From NCBI GenBank assembly GCA_022701365.1, contig JAKUHH010000395.1, forward strand, positions 248,001 through 312,000: a DNA stretch of 64,000 bases, given 5' to 3'. The DNA is from Mycocentrospora acerina (taxonomy: Eukaryota; Ascomycota; Dothideomycetes; Pleosporales). The notes beneath the pieces are model-generated. The model had not been told where the DNA came from, ran no database searches, and worked only from the letters and a program-made list of their open reading frames with translations. This document shows positions 10,967 through 22,724 of this stretch, piece by piece (position 1 is the stretch's first letter; every line of letters starts with the position of its first letter). A program made the translations under genes and the position numbers.

Positions 10967-13130
10967 ATGGGTTTCAATGCAGAAGTCAGAGATTCGAGAG
11001 CGCTTGCGTCAAACTCGGACGGAAAATCAATTCAGCCAACCATATCCAGCGTGCCGAAAGCAGTAGAGGCAGCTGGTAGCCAACAAGGTCAAGGGGTTAT
11101 GGCAACAATTGAGGACGATGACGATCGCCTGCTTGTGCGCATCGGGTACACTCCAGTAAGCCCTTGATGCGGTTCTCTAAGATGTTTACCAACACATTCC
11201 ACAGGTGTTGCAACGGCACTTTTCAAGATGGTCTACAGTCTCGTATGCCATTTCAATTCTTGGTGTGCTGGGATCGGTGCCGGCTACTTTTGGAGCTCCA
11301 ATGGGGTCAGGAGGGCCAGCGACAGCAGTATGGGCGTGGTTCATAGGCAGTATCATGGCATACTGCATAGCGAGTTCCGGTGCGTTGTCCAAAGAGTTGT
11401 GCAACTATCAAGTCAACTAACGTTGTATATCAAAGTTGCTGAACTGGTATCTGCATATCCCACGGCAGGAGGAATGTACTACGTCACCAAGCACGTCGTC
11501 CCTCCGGAGCATGTTGCAGCATGGGCCTGGATTATTGGTTGGTGCAACTTCCTAGGCCAAGCAGCAGGAGTTGCGAGTTTGGCGTACACGATCAGTCAGA
11601 TGATATTAGCAACGGTTGTCATACATACCTTTGACCAAGGCGAAGCTTCTTTCACGCCGTAAGAAATCGTGTTCTGGTTTGTATGATGCACCAAAGCTGA
11701 CTGCTGATCATAGAACTTCGTATCAGACCGTTCTACTTGCCATATTCGTGCTATGCATGTTTGGAACAATCTGCTCGTTCCCCACGAACTGGTTGCACCG
11801 CATCATCTTATGGTTTGCCCCAATTAACAGTAAGTTTCCTTTCCAGACTACATCAAGTTTCTACTGACACCAACAAAGTCATCGCATCGATCTGCATCTG
11901 CATCGCTCTGCTCATCCTTACACCCAACAAGCAGAGCCCGCAATGGGTATTTACAACAGTCATGGACGGCTCCGGCTGGGGTAGCAAAGGCTTCTCGTTT
12001 CTTCTTGGGTCCGTCTGCACAATCCCAGCTCGCACGACATCCTCACTAACAAGCGTAGTTTCCTCTCTGTCGCATGGACCATGACCGACTATGACGGTAC
12101 CACACAGTATGTTCTCTCATCTCCCCCGCACTGCTGCAACTTCCCCTCTATTTCACACGTCAGCCAATCTAACGGCACAACACAGCATGTCCGAAGAAAC
12201 ACACGATGCTGCGATCCGCGGGCCCGACGCAATTCGCGCAGCAATCCTCGTGTCAGGCGTCGTAGGCTGGATGCTAACCGTGACCTTTTGCTTCTGCATG
12301 ACCGACTACGACGCCATCATGTCGTCGCCGACCGGTTTGCCCGTGGCACAAATCTTCTTCAATGCCGGCGGCAAAACAGGAGGAACTATCATGTGGTTCT
12401 TCGTGATGCTAGTGCAGTTCTTCACTGGATGTTCTGCCATGCTGGCAAACGCGAGGATGGCATGGGCATTTTCGCGTGATGCGGCGTTTCCTTTCTCGGA
12501 GTAAGTTTCTCTCTCTTTCTCTTTCTCTCTGGCTTAAGCGAGAATGGATGCATGATGCATGGGATGGAAGACCGGAAAAAGAGGAGAAAAAAAAAAGAGT
12601 AATGCTGACACATGATTTTTTTCCGCTTTGCCTGCAGATTCTGGAGCAAGGTCAACACGTACACGCACACACCCGTCAATTCCGTGTGGCTAGTCGTAGC
12701 CTTTTGCAGCTGCCTCGACCTGATCGGCATCGGCAGCACGCTAACCATTACGGCAATCTTCAACATCACAGCGCCAGCGCTGGACATAAGCTACATTGCT
12801 GTCATCATTGCGCACCGCTGGTATGAAGGCCGAGTTGTGTTCCACCCGGGGCCGTACACCATGGGCCGCTGGAGCAAGCCGGTCAATCTCATCGCCGTGA
12901 CGTGGGTCATTTTCATCAGCGTGGTGCTCTTCTTCCCAACGGCCAAGCCCGTCACCCCGACGAATATGAACTACGCCGTCTGCGTCGCGGGATTCATCGG
13001 CCTGTTCAGCATGCTGTGGTGGTATGCCGGCGCACGCAAGACGTATACCGGCCCCCGCACAACCGACACCATCGACATGCTTCCGCCAGAGGACCCCGAG
13101 GAAATCCTCAGCGATTACGACATGCCGTAG
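10967..13130 (+). CDS. GABA/amino-acid permease, APC superfamily
   Basis: Eight exons: 10967-11155, 11205-11379, 11436-11658, 11714-11829, 11879-12008, 12059-12106, 12186-12500 and 12638-13130, giving 499 residues with every junction in frame. After a polar N-terminal tail (about 60 residues with DDDDR) come about twelve hydrophobic helices, starting FSRWSTVSYAISILGVLGS. Landmarks of the UGA4/HNM1-type APC transporters are AELVSAYPTAGGMYYV in helix 2-3, WIIGWCNFLGQAAGVAS, and MSEETHDAAIRGP in the cytosolic loop (the E-E-x-xxA motif). These carriers import GABA, choline or other amines with protons at the plasma membrane or vacuole. The exact substrate is not deducible. The introns are 49-56 nt except the sixth (79) and seventh (137). 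The C-terminus is acidic and short. Confidence 0.9.
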
Positions 13131-14166
13131 CCGCCTTACCTTGCCTTGCGTCGGTCCCTGTTTTTAATTATTCATTTTTATTTTTCAAAATTCTCCCGGC
13201 CAGAGTAATATTAGATGATTGCGATTCGACACAGCCTGCCTGCTTGGATTCCCCTCCTGGATATTGAAATTTGCGAAAAAAAATTAAAATTAAAATTAAG
13301 AGAGGCGGTTTTTATGCGGTGCATGGACACAGCATGGAGTTTATTTTATTTAGCGTTTATCACTTGCTGGCATAATCCGGATGCCTTTGTCGGAGTTTTA
13401 TCAAAAAGCTATAGAGGAGCGTGGATCAGGTCAAGGATTGCACATGTTTTCACAGAGAGTCATTATACCCCATTGATTTGAAGATAGTCTTTCTCGAATC
13501 GAACCTGTAGCTAGTTCTTCAGTTGCACATGCATTCTCAGTATCAAATCGCAGATGGGTGGATAGCTTTGTGTGACGCATGTATGCAGAAAAAGAGAATA
13601 AACGGAGTGATATTAATCACCAAGGAAGCCTAGTGGATAACTCACTCGCCCTTGCAACGCGCTAGTGTTGACTTGTTCAACTACTCCATTGTAAAGCGTG
13701 CACACAATGTGTTGGTGGCTGTAAATGCAAAAAGAGCCAAGGGTATACTGTAAATAACAACATGGTCGAAAAAAATTGCAGAAAAGAAAAAGAAAAGAGA
13801 ATTCGGTAAAGAATGTAGCGTTTCGCCATGAAGTTGGAGCTTCTTTTTGCCAGTCGGCCAATTCCAACATCTTAATCGTCTGGGAGGCTAGAAGTGAATC
13901 GTATTTGCCGTTAAAATCATTGCGTCAAGTCCGAGTACGGCGTGCTTTTGCACCGTGGTCTTGGTAGATGTCGCGTGCGAGCTCAAGCACTCGTTGGTGT
14001 TCTATATACACGTCGACGCCATGCATTGGCGGGTCGTCCAAGTCGAGTGCATTCCGGTGGCAACGGGGCTTGGTCCATGTCGTTTATCCAATCGCCAGCA
14101 ACAGTAGCTGCCCACGGGCTGTCGCTGGCTCTCGACTGTCCGTTGTTGCATCGTGTATCAGAGCCT
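13131..14166. other. Intergenic between permease and small minus-strand gene
   Basis: The first part is AT-rich with an AAAATTAAAATTAAAATTAA run at about 13279-13300 and probably holds the permease 3' untranslated region. No coding frame is convincing. The gene on the right is convergent, so this region should hold two transcript ends. Confidence 0.4.
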
Positions 14167-14491
14167 TCACGAGCGCCCGGTGCCGGCACGTGCCAATTCC
14201 ATTATCCGTACGCCGGGCAATTTGCTGAAACGTTTGCTGTTGGTCGAGGATGTTGTATTGGGTGACGGCGGTGACGAGGCGTAGACGTACTCGCCGTCGA
14301 CATAGTGGGCTTCGCTGATGAAGGTGGTACGCTTCTCGCGGCGGGTGTAGCGCTGCTCAAGGCGGTAGAGCTCGAGGCCTGTGTAGTCATGTCAGAAGGG
14401 CTGGGAGGCGTATGCGCAGTGTCGGTGGTGGTGGTGGTGGAGGTGGAGGAGCGTGGGACGTACGGGCTTGCAGTTTGTCGAAGAAACCCAT
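14167..14491 (-). CDS. Small unrecognised protein starting MGFFDKLQARLELY, 79 aa
   Basis: Two exons on the minus strand, 14491-14464 (28 nt) and 14378-14167 (212 nt), joined over an 85-nt intron with GTACGT donor and ACACAG acceptor. The spliced product begins MGFFDKLQARLELYRLEQ and continues RYTRREKRTTF...YVDGEYVY, a charged amphipathic helix followed by a Tyr-rich stretch and a Ser/Pro-rich tail. The regular heptad-like start and strict frame continuity across the splice make this a real small gene. I believe similar short proteins exist in other filamentous ascomycetes but no function comes to mind. There is no signal peptide or membrane helix. The intron is built largely of a CCA repeat (coding sense), and the bases just upstream of the ATG are CA and CCA repeats, so simple repeats flank the 28-nt first exon on both sides. 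Confidence 0.72.
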
Positions 14492-14644
14492 CGTGGTGGT
14501 GTGTGTGTGTGTGTGTATTGTTGAGTGTGCAGGGTGGGTTAGTGGTGGTGGTGGTGGTGGTGGTGGTGGTGTTGTTGTGGAGATGGTGTGGAGAAGTTAT
14601 GGCGAAAAGAGTAGTAGTGGTAGCAGCAGTAGTAGTAGTAGTGG
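14421..14644. repeat. Microsatellite cluster (GGT, GT, GTG, AGT tracts)
   Basis: Four tracts in 220 bases: (GGT)n at about 14421-14450 inside the intron of the small gene, (GT)n at 14492-14517 touching its start codon, (GTG)n at about 14541-14575 and (AGT)n at about 14609-14644. They lie in the intron and the immediate 5' region of the 79-residue gene. Confidence 0.9.
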
Positions 14645-15144
14645 ACGGCGTGGGTAGATGGATAGATGTCAAAAAGGGTCGAAACAGCGGCAGGCGGAAT
14701 GATATGCTGGGTGCAGGCGGTGGTTGGCGGTTGATTGGTGGTCGCGGCAAGGAACAGGAAGGAGCAGGGACAGGGAAGCGGCCGTCTGCTGCTAGCTGGT
14801 GCAGTCGCAGTATCGGCTGGCGGTGCTTTGTTATGCAACGCTGGCGAATCGGGGGAGCAAATTACGCAAGGGCAGCGGCGACGGGGTCAGGCAACGGCAG
14901 CGACGACTGGCTGGGTCAGGCAACGGCAGTTTTTCGACAGACGGGCAGGAGAGAGGGCAGAGAGGCTGGGGAGCGAGAGTCAGGGCAGAGTGAGTGAGTT
15001 TGTTAGCCAGCTGGTTAGGGAGTCGGTTGTCGTTAGTGAGTTGGTTGCAGCTAGTGGGAGAGCGAGGGCAGCACGAGAGTGGGTGAGCTGCAGCAGACTC
15101 GTCTCGAGCATCGAACCGTACCGTTGTTGGGTCCGCACGCAGCG

Positions 15145-15681
15145 CTAGGCCTTCTTTCCGTTCTGGAATCCCCGTCTGAAGCAGGCTAGCCACGCCTCGT
15201 CCAGGCCGGGTGCACCAAACAAGTCATCGAGCCGGCCGCTCAGTGGTGGTGCGCCGCCGTCATCCTGCACCGTGGATGCGTCGTCGTCACGGCCTCGCGG
15301 AGAATAGCTCTGCGGTCCTCCCTTCTGGCGGCCATGTGCGTGCATGCATGCACGCAGTCCCACTGCCACGCAAACCGCGGTTTCGACGGTGCACAACGGC
15401 CCAGTGCTCGTTTGCACGCCTCGGGACGGCTTCCAAGTACCGAGCTAGCGCCCCGATACTCGCGTGGGAGTCGGCGATCTTACCTACTTGGACATGGGGC
15501 CCCAGAACGTGCCGCCTCCGTCCAGGTTGTTGTACATGCTTGTACAGAGCAGAGCAGAGACGCTCGTCCCAGGGGCAACAACGGCCGACAAACTGCACAA
15601 AAAACAAGGCATTGGCTCGGCACCACCGCGGATCCACGGCACAAAGAAGAGCGTCGCATGGCCTGGCATTGACTGCATCAC
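15145..15681 (-). CDS. Uncertain coding patch downstream of Tps2
   Basis: Minus-strand frames with protein-like composition: 15681-15484 (HATLFFVPWIRGG and CTSMYNNLDGGGTFWGPMSK) and, in another frame, 15300-15145 (RLDDLFGAPGLDEAWLACF). A splice donor-like GTAGGTAAG follows the first patch, but I could not find an acceptor that joins the two in frame. It may be a small gene with one or two introns just downstream of Tps2, a decayed gene, or chance. No family is assigned. Confidence 0.25.
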
Positions 15682-15837
15682 GTGCTATCTGGCTTGGTAC
15701 ACTGCAATCCCCTCTGACGCCACTCGTGTATCATCCTCTTGGCCATCTTTGGCATCGGCATGCTCCAGCCCGCATGCAGAAATGCTCCATACCGTCTCAT
15801 CAACGCCCTACCCTACTCGCCAAACCCACTCGCTGGC

Positions 15838-18659
15838 CTATACCCGTGATTCCGGAACTGACCCATCCACCACCGCCACCGCTCCAACGCTCCCACCATC
15901 AACCGAACCATTCAGCATCGAGATGCACGAGATGACGTCCGAGGGTTCAACAACATGCCAGCTAGCCAACGTCTGCTTCGAGCTGGCCCCAACCGTCACC
16001 GAGAAGACGTGGTCCGTCGGTAGCTTCGACTGTCGCAGTGATCGGAACATGTCTGGAATAGTTAGCTTCCGTCTTGAGTGGTCGAGTACGAACAAATATA
16101 TATATATATCTGTACATGCATACCTTCATCCGTGAAATCGTCGCCTAGGCATAGAACAAACTCAGGCGGCTCATCCCCATACTCGAGTACAAGCCTCTTT
16201 GCAATCTCGCCCTTGTTGACAAATCTGGGGCGAACCTCGAGATTGGCCTTGCCAGTCATCACCTCGACATCGTACTTCTTTGCCACGGTCCTGTCGAGTT
16301 GCTTTTGACACTCACGCGCCTGGAAGGCACCGTACTCTGGGTCAGCCCGGCGGTAGTGCCATGTAAGAGCAATCTTTTTGCGTTCAATAAACGATCCTGT
16401 CTCGTATCAGTGCTTTGTTCAATCATCCGCTTGGCAACCCATCTTACCCTGCGTCTTGTCCGTGTATTGTTGAAAGACGTCGATAACCTCTGCTTGCCAA
16501 CTCATATCCTCCTTCTCTGTCAGGTTCTCCCAATCCTCGCTTCGTGGGTTTCGCATGAAGCTTCCGTGCTCGGCACTTAGACCAAGCTCGGAAATGTGAC
16601 CCATCCATTCATCCAAGAACGCTTGGTCTCGTCCGCTGATAATCCAGACTGAGTTGTTTGGGTCTGCTGACAAGGTCTTCAACGTACGAATGACCCGGTC
16701 AGAAGGGATAGCAGCCGAGGGGTCTTTGACAATTGGAGTCAAAGTGCCGTCGTAGTCGAACATGAAAAGTCGCTTCTTAGCCTGTCGGTACTGGAGGAGC
16801 AGCTTCGTCCTATCCAACGCCGGCGTGGCAAAGGACTGGTCAAACGAGGAAAGGTTGGTCATGAGTCTCTTTACATAGCTGTTGGTCCAAGACTGCACGT
16901 TGTTGGTAACAACATGCGTGTAGAGCTTTGTGTGCTGCGTCTGACGCTCTTCTGGGCTCATTTTCAGCGCCTCGTTGATAGCGTCAGCGACACCTCCCAA
17001 GTCCCATGGATTAATGTGCGTCGCTCCAACAAGAGATCCTGCAGTGCCCGAAAACTCTGAAAGGATCAAAGGACCATGGTTGTCCTTTTGGCAAATCACA
17101 TATTCCATGCTCGTGGTGCTCATACCATCACGCACACTGGTGATGAGCCCAATATCGGCAATCCGGAGCAAGGCGAAGTACTCCTCTCGAGACAAATACT
17201 GTGGAAAGTGGCGAACTGGTGTAAAATCGAGCGAACCATATATACCGTTTATTCTCGCTGCAATGTCAGAGATCTTGTTGACAATCTTCTCCTGTGCGCC
17301 ATCACCTCTGTCCGTGGCAGCCCCACTAGGGCTTGTGACCTGGATGAGCACAACCTTGTCCTTCCACTCAGGGTACTTTTTGAAAAGTTCCTCAAAGGCC
17401 TGTAGCTTTTGGACAACTCCTCGAACAGCATCGAGCCTGTCACGACCAACAATGATCTTTTTACCCTTGTACATCTCGCGGATACCTTTAATCCGTTCCT
17501 CGATTGCTGCATCACCAAAGGCTTGTTGCTGAGTGGAAGCTGCGTTGATTCCAATCGGGAACACGTCCACTGCAACATGCGCTCCATAGGCATCGACGCC
17601 CGCCGAAGAGGAATCAAAGCCAAGAATCCTTGTGCAGCACGAGGAGAAGTGTCGCGAATAGCTGTAGGATTGGAATCCAATCATGTTGGCGCCCAAAACG
17701 CCTTCCAAAATCTCCTTGCGCCTGCTTAGACACCTGTAGAACTCACTGCTAGGGAAGGGGACGTGGAGGAAGAAGCCAATGTAGATGTTGGGAAGACGCT
17801 GTCGGAGCAAGCTTGGGAGGAGAAGCAGGTAGAAGTCGTGCACCATGACGATGTCGCCCGGCTTGTAGATTTCGAGTATGCGGTCTGCAAAGAGCCTATT
17901 CATGCGGTAGTAGTCAGCCCATGACTTCCGTGCAGCATGACCGTCATCAGGTTCGTTTTGCTTGTAGTGAAACAGCGTGTACAGCTCGTGCTCCGCATAG
18001 GTACGCCAGCGCTGTTGATCCTTGATAACGTATTCGTCTTTGCCGTCATCCACTTCGTCCACCAACCACACTGGCACAATTCTGCCTCCGTGGTCGCGTT
18101 CGAGCTGCGTCTCAAGTCGCTCTCGGTCTCCACGTCCGATGCGAATTCCGGCTGGCTGCTGAGGCACCTGGACAGGTTTCTTAGGGTCGACGGGAATTGG
18201 AGCAGCTGCCTTGTTTGTCGGAGCTTGGGTATCAGCTTGAGCAGCTGCCTGTGCGCTTGTAATCTCGCCTGTCCAGCCTACCAGAGTATGGTTCCAAGGT
18301 GACGAAGAAGAGGCCAGGTAGGAGAAGGAATCGAACAAGGCAGATGTTCCCCGTCGAGGGTTCAGCTCCCACTCGTTGCCTGCAGAGTGGGCAACGTTGT
18401 AAGGAATAGCAAACGTGGCGCTGATGATGCGGCCGCTAAGGTTGAGTCCAGGATGGGCAGCTCGCGGGTCTACGTCTGCGAGATCGTTCGTTGTAGAGGG
18501 ACTAGGAACAGTCTCGAAGTAGGCCGACTTCCCTGTCAGGTGCACGCCGGGCGTGACAGGGACGTTGGTGATGGAGGGGTCGAGCGCTGGGTGCTCGCTC
18601 TCACGGGGCTCAAACGAGTCTTTGGGGGCACCCTCATTCGCGTTTGTTGGAGGCGCCAT
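15838..18659 (-). CDS. TPS2: Trehalose-6-phosphate phosphatase (Tps2-type, GT20 + HAD)
   Basis: Three exons on the minus strand: 18659-16448, 16396-16124 and 16052-15838, giving 899 residues. The protein has a GT20 glycosyltransferase-like domain (about 60-560, including RGDRERLETQLERDHGGRIVP and GRDRLDAVRGV) and a C-terminal trehalose-phosphatase HAD domain whose nucleophile motif is FDYDGT at 634-639 (Asp635, Asp637) and whose late motif GDDFTDE spans the end of exon 2. It dephosphorylates trehalose-6-phosphate in the cytosolic trehalose synthase complex, needed for stress tolerance and spore trehalose. In Tps2 proteins the GT20 part is structural. Intron 2 (71 nt) contains an (AT)n tract. 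A Met 12 codons upstream (18695) is also in frame; the downstream Met is preferred for its ATGG context. Confidence 0.95.
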
Positions 18660-19648
18660 GGAGCACACGCAGACGCCTGCCGGATCGCGCTGCATGCTGT
18701 TAGAAGGTGGTAGGCTGACGGGGCAGCGGTAGTAGTAGGGGCGGAGCAGGTGATTGGCACGCAGCGCGACACCAGGGAGGCATGCAACAAGGCAACCTGA
18801 CGCAAAGCTTGTACACTCACTTGGGTGGTTAGGTGGTGCTGTCTGTTTGTGCTTGTTGAGGAAGGGGCGTTTGTGGGGTGTGTCTTTGGCAGCAGTGGTT
18901 CAGCGCGGGCTATCTCACAAGAACAACGAGGGTTATCAGTGTCAGAGCAAAAGGCGAGCGTGAGGCGGCAGTGGTAGACGAGTCTGCACAAGCACCGTCT
19001 GCTGAGTTAGTGGTGGTTCTAGGGGAGCAATGAAGAGGGAAGAAAAACTGTCTTGGTGGGCTGCTTTGCATCCCACCTGCTTCTGATGTCACAGCGGGAA
19101 CGTTGCGCTAACTAGGCCCATGCACCTGTGAGATGCAGCAGGAAACCAACAGAAAGGCCTGGCCCACTGCTGCTTCCATGGCCTTCGCTCAATTCACCCA
19201 TCCCTGGAATTTGTTGAGGTACCGGTACTGCTAATCCCTGAGCGCCCTGGAAGCTGGAAGCTGGAAGCTTGTTGTTGTTGCAAATCAGCAGGCAAGACAT
19301 GGTGCACGCTGCGGGGCATTGTGGACTGATTCGATAGTGCGCATTCTGCTCTTCTCAAAGAGTCTGTGACTGGATGGAGCACGGATATTTCCACCAAACA
19401 CAGTGTCCCAATTGCCTTTTCAGAAAGCATATAGATTGTGTGTGTGTGAGCGAGAGAGAGAGAAGAGCAATGAAAGTGAGGAGTGTCCGCGGGGGTGTCG
19501 ACCCAAAGCAGGCTAGCAAAGAAGCACGTGCCGAATATCAATTGCGAGCCCTCTCTTGCTCCATCCAAATTCCGTGACGCCCGCGACAGTATCGAAACTC
19601 GCGCCTAGCCCTGTTCCTATCGCCGCTCGTCACCACTGCAGACCGCCC
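18660..19648. promoter_or_regulatory. Divergent intergenic region between TPS2 and the nucleotidyltransferase
   Basis: About 990 bases separate two divergently transcribed genes, so both promoters must lie here. A TG/AG dinucleotide tract sits at about 19436-19465, nearer to the right-hand gene. I see no stress-response element array that I can name with certainty, although Tps2 homologues are usually stress-induced. Confidence 0.45.
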
Positions 19649-21413
19649 ATGCAGCCCTCACAGACTCGGCTCATATGTCGCGCCCATAATCGCTTCTCGC
19701 CCTCAATTGTTCTGTGGCAGTACTTTGTCGCACGCAGCTGTAGTCTTCCTCTCCAGCGGTACCTTTCGTCGTCAGCGACCAAAGCTCTACAGCAGGATGG
19801 AGGCGAAATTTCTGGCTCGCAGGAGCCAATCAAGACGGAGGATCTAGAAACCAAGCCTGGGAAGAAGGATCAACCAGAGGGTGTGACTGAGAAGCAACCT
19901 AGGTTGAGGATTTTAAGGTCAATTACCGACAAGGGCGAATGGCACTCGAGTCCAGTGGAAGCCTCCAAGGCCACGAATATGAGGAAGAAGCATAAGAATA
20001 TGGTGGATGCGCACACCCAGCTGCTAGCTGCTGCGAGAGCCGCGTTGCACGGATCCGAGGACTACAAAGGTCTTGTCGTGAAGCCCTTGGTCAGCCATAA
20101 GCCCATCTGGGAGAGTAATTTGCCGTGGTGTGTTCAAGAAGGAGAGAGGTCACTGGCGGGGATGAAGAGGTAGATGCTTTCTCCAAGATATTGAAGAACG
20201 CGCGCTGACTTTGCCGCGACAGGCTGGCTCTCGAGATACCAAAATTCCATAAATATGCAAGACCGAACCAACTGCAAAGCATCGCTCGCAAACATGTCAT
20301 CGAAACGGTGCGAAACCACGCCCGAGACCTCTTCCCACACCACGTTCTTGAGCTGTTTGGCTCGGAGAGGACTGGCATAGCGCTCGCCACATCAGATATC
20401 GACCTTCGATTGATGCGGTCGGAGTATACACCAATTCCTGGGAAACCCAACTTCCCACCCACACCTGCTGAGCGGAAGAGGTTGAGAACAGATCTTGGTC
20501 AACTATACCGAAAATGTTTTAAGAACAACCGGACATACGTGCTATCCACGCTCCGCGATGCACGCTATCCTTTAATATCTCTACAGCACCAGATGTCAGG
20601 ACAGGAGGTGCAGATTGTGTTGGCAAACGACACTTCGGCATCGAGAATGATGATGCAGGGCTATATGGATGAGTATCCATACCTCACCCAGCTGTATTCT
20701 GTGGCCAAGGTCATACTCGACCTGCGAGGCCTCTCGGATGTCTTCCGAGGAGGTTTTGGGTCCTACTCGCTTTTCATGATGATTGTTGCCAGTCTTCGAC
20801 ACATGCCACACCCAAGCAAGGATGCCGCAGGAGGGCTCGTCAACTTTCTCAAATTCTATCGTGACTTGGACACGACCAAGTACGGCGTCTCCATCGAGCC
20901 CACCTTGTTGTTCGAGAAAGAAGTCGAGGTTCCTATAACAGACACTGCCAAATCCAAGATCAAGGTAAGCACACTCGTTGCCGTCCACTTCCTCTTAGCC
21001 TCAGCACAACTAACCACCCCTTCCAGAAGGGTGACATCAAACCTCTCCCAAAATACATGCTTAGCCTACGTGACCCCGCCGATGAGACCAACGACCTCGG
21101 CCGCAAAGGTGTAGCCATCAAGCACGTTCAAGCGACTTTTGGATCCCTACTCGCCCAGCTGCAGCTGGACATGAGAGTCAACACGCGGCACAGCTTGCTG
21201 GCTCCTCTCGTCGGACCCTGCTACCGGCTCGAGGAGGAGCGTCGTACGAAGCTGGCGAAATTTGGTGGCATGGTCAGGGATGAGCATATGCCAGGCGGGC
21301 TTGCAGAAACAGCCAAAGCGATACGAGACGCCGATCAAACGAGTGTAGACGTGCTGCGGGAGATGGGATCGGGAGAACAACAACAAGCAGGCGAGGAGAT
21401 CGACGCGAAGTAG
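19649..21413 (+). CDS. Non-canonical poly(A) polymerase-like nucleotidyltransferase (Cid1/Trf4 superfamily)
   Basis: Three exons, 19649-20169, 20223-20964 and 21027-21413, encode 549 residues. The catalytic region reads LELFGSERTGIALATSDIDLRL, with the GS motif and the D-x-D metal ligands of pol-beta type nucleotidyltransferases. It is followed by the PAP-associated helical part (YPYLTQLYSVAKVILDLRGLSDVFRGGFGSYSL). These enzymes add A or U tails to RNA ends. The N-terminal 50 residues are rich in Arg, Ser and Leu with few acids (RRYLSSSATK-like), which suggests a mitochondrial targeting peptide. If so, it would be a mitochondrial terminal transferase; this is inference. The first intron lies between MKR and LALEIPKFHKYA. 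The start is the first ATG in frame. Confidence 0.85.
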
Positions 21414-21907
21414 GAAAACATCAGGGGCGATAAGTTTAGACAGTTCCAGTACATGGAAAAATAGCCTGGGAAACTGACGAGGCCGAACCTGTGCTGTAGA
21501 GCAATACCTACAGGGAAAGGCTGGTGGCAAAAAAAGGGGGCAAATGTACAGAAACGTGCATCGATTAGAGCCATCTGGGTAGAATTTATTGGCACATCAC
21601 ATTTGGGGATGTTTGTGCATTGTCGCAACGATTGGTAGCAATCACAACGTAGTCATGGTAGAGTTGCAAATAGCAGCAGTGTGCACAAAAAACACAGCAG
21701 GTCAGGACTTGTCGAGCAAAGAATCAGTCGAGGTAAAAGTGGTGATTGGCACTATGAACCCCATCCAGCATGCATGCCGAAACGCGCAAAGAAAACTCCA
21801 TCAATCCGCCATGCCGTAAGAAGTCTGTTCTTGATATCCATCATGTGACGGTGATTGAAAGCCGTCATGAACCGTAAGGAAACTGCCGCCACCAAACTAG
21901 AGTGACG
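21414..21907. other. Convergent 3' regions
   Basis: The non-coding stretch between the ends of the plus-strand nucleotidyltransferase and minus-strand UBC4. No gene is seen, and it presumably holds both 3' untranslated regions. Confidence 0.5.
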
Positions 21908-22724
21908 CTAGATGGCATACTTTCGAGTCCACTCGCGAGCCGTCGACTCGTACCTGGATCGGTCGGTCTTGTAGACATGTGCGATCTCGGGGACAAGCGG
22001 GTCGTCGGGGTTGGGGTCTGTTAGCATGGAGCAGATGCTCAACAGCACTGTGTTGCGTTAGTTGCAGGCTCTCTTGCCTGTGGGGTGGTGCGTGTGCGTA
22101 CCCTTTGAGATGGTCAGAGCAGGGCTCCACTGGTCTCGCAGAATGTCCAGGCAGATGCTGCCGTTGGAGTTGATGTTGGGGTGGTAGATGCGGGTGGTGA
22201 AGTTGACCTTTGGGGGCTTGAAGGGGTAGTCGGTGGGGAAGTGGATCGCGAGGAAGAAGACACCGCCGGAATATGGGGAGTCACTCTGTTGGCTGTGTTA
22301 GTCTGGGCCAGCGTGCGAGGGTGCGTGTATGCCCGGGGCAGGTGCGAGCGAGGACGTACAGGACCCATGATGGTCGCTTGCCAGTGGAACTATGGCGCAG
22401 TCAGTACACGTCTTGGTGGTGGTGGTGCGTCTGCGTGGCTGTGTTGGCTGAGTCGCCTCAGCCGCGCGAGTCTTGCCGGGGGAGGAGACGTACCAGATCA
22501 TCGCCAATAGGGCCGGCCGAGCAGGAAGAGGGAGGGTCACTGCGAGCAACACCAAGTCAGCGGGTGGTCCTAGCAGGCGTCGTGTGCGAGACTGCGATGC
22601 GGTGCCCTTGTCACGGCGCCCCGCATTCGCAGCCTGTCATGCGAGCAGTCTCGCGGGCCAGGGCAGAGAAGACGACGTACCGGCCGAGGTCGGTGAGTTC
22701 CTTGTTGATGCGCTTGAGAGCCAT
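21908..22724 (-). CDS. UBC4: Ubiquitin-conjugating enzyme E2, Ubc4/Ubc5 class
   Basis: Five exons on the minus strand: 22724-22681, 22539-22494, 22389-22360 (30 nt), 22285-22102 and 22047-21908, giving exactly 147 residues, the canonical length of Ubc4/UbcH5. The product reads MALKRINKELTDLGR, DPPSSCSAGPIGDDL, FHWQATIMGP, then PTDYPFKPPKVNF, the HPN motif in IYHPNIN, and the active-site Cys in NGSICLDIL. It transfers ubiquitin to many E3 ligases for degradation of abnormal and short-lived proteins. Introns 1-3 are 75-141 nt, longer than is usual here. A (GTG)n tract (22746-22770) lies just upstream of the start codon. It converges with the nucleotidyltransferase gene over about 500 bases. Confidence 0.97.

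Noticed and set aside
13490..13520. GGTTCGATTC-like box (minus strand) suggesting a tRNA
   Set aside because: Flanking bases do not form a T stem and no cloverleaf could be drawn.
14202..14750. 182-codon minus-strand frame with long Thr and His runs
   Set aside because: It is the translation of microsatellites; the spliced small gene in another frame explains the real coding part.
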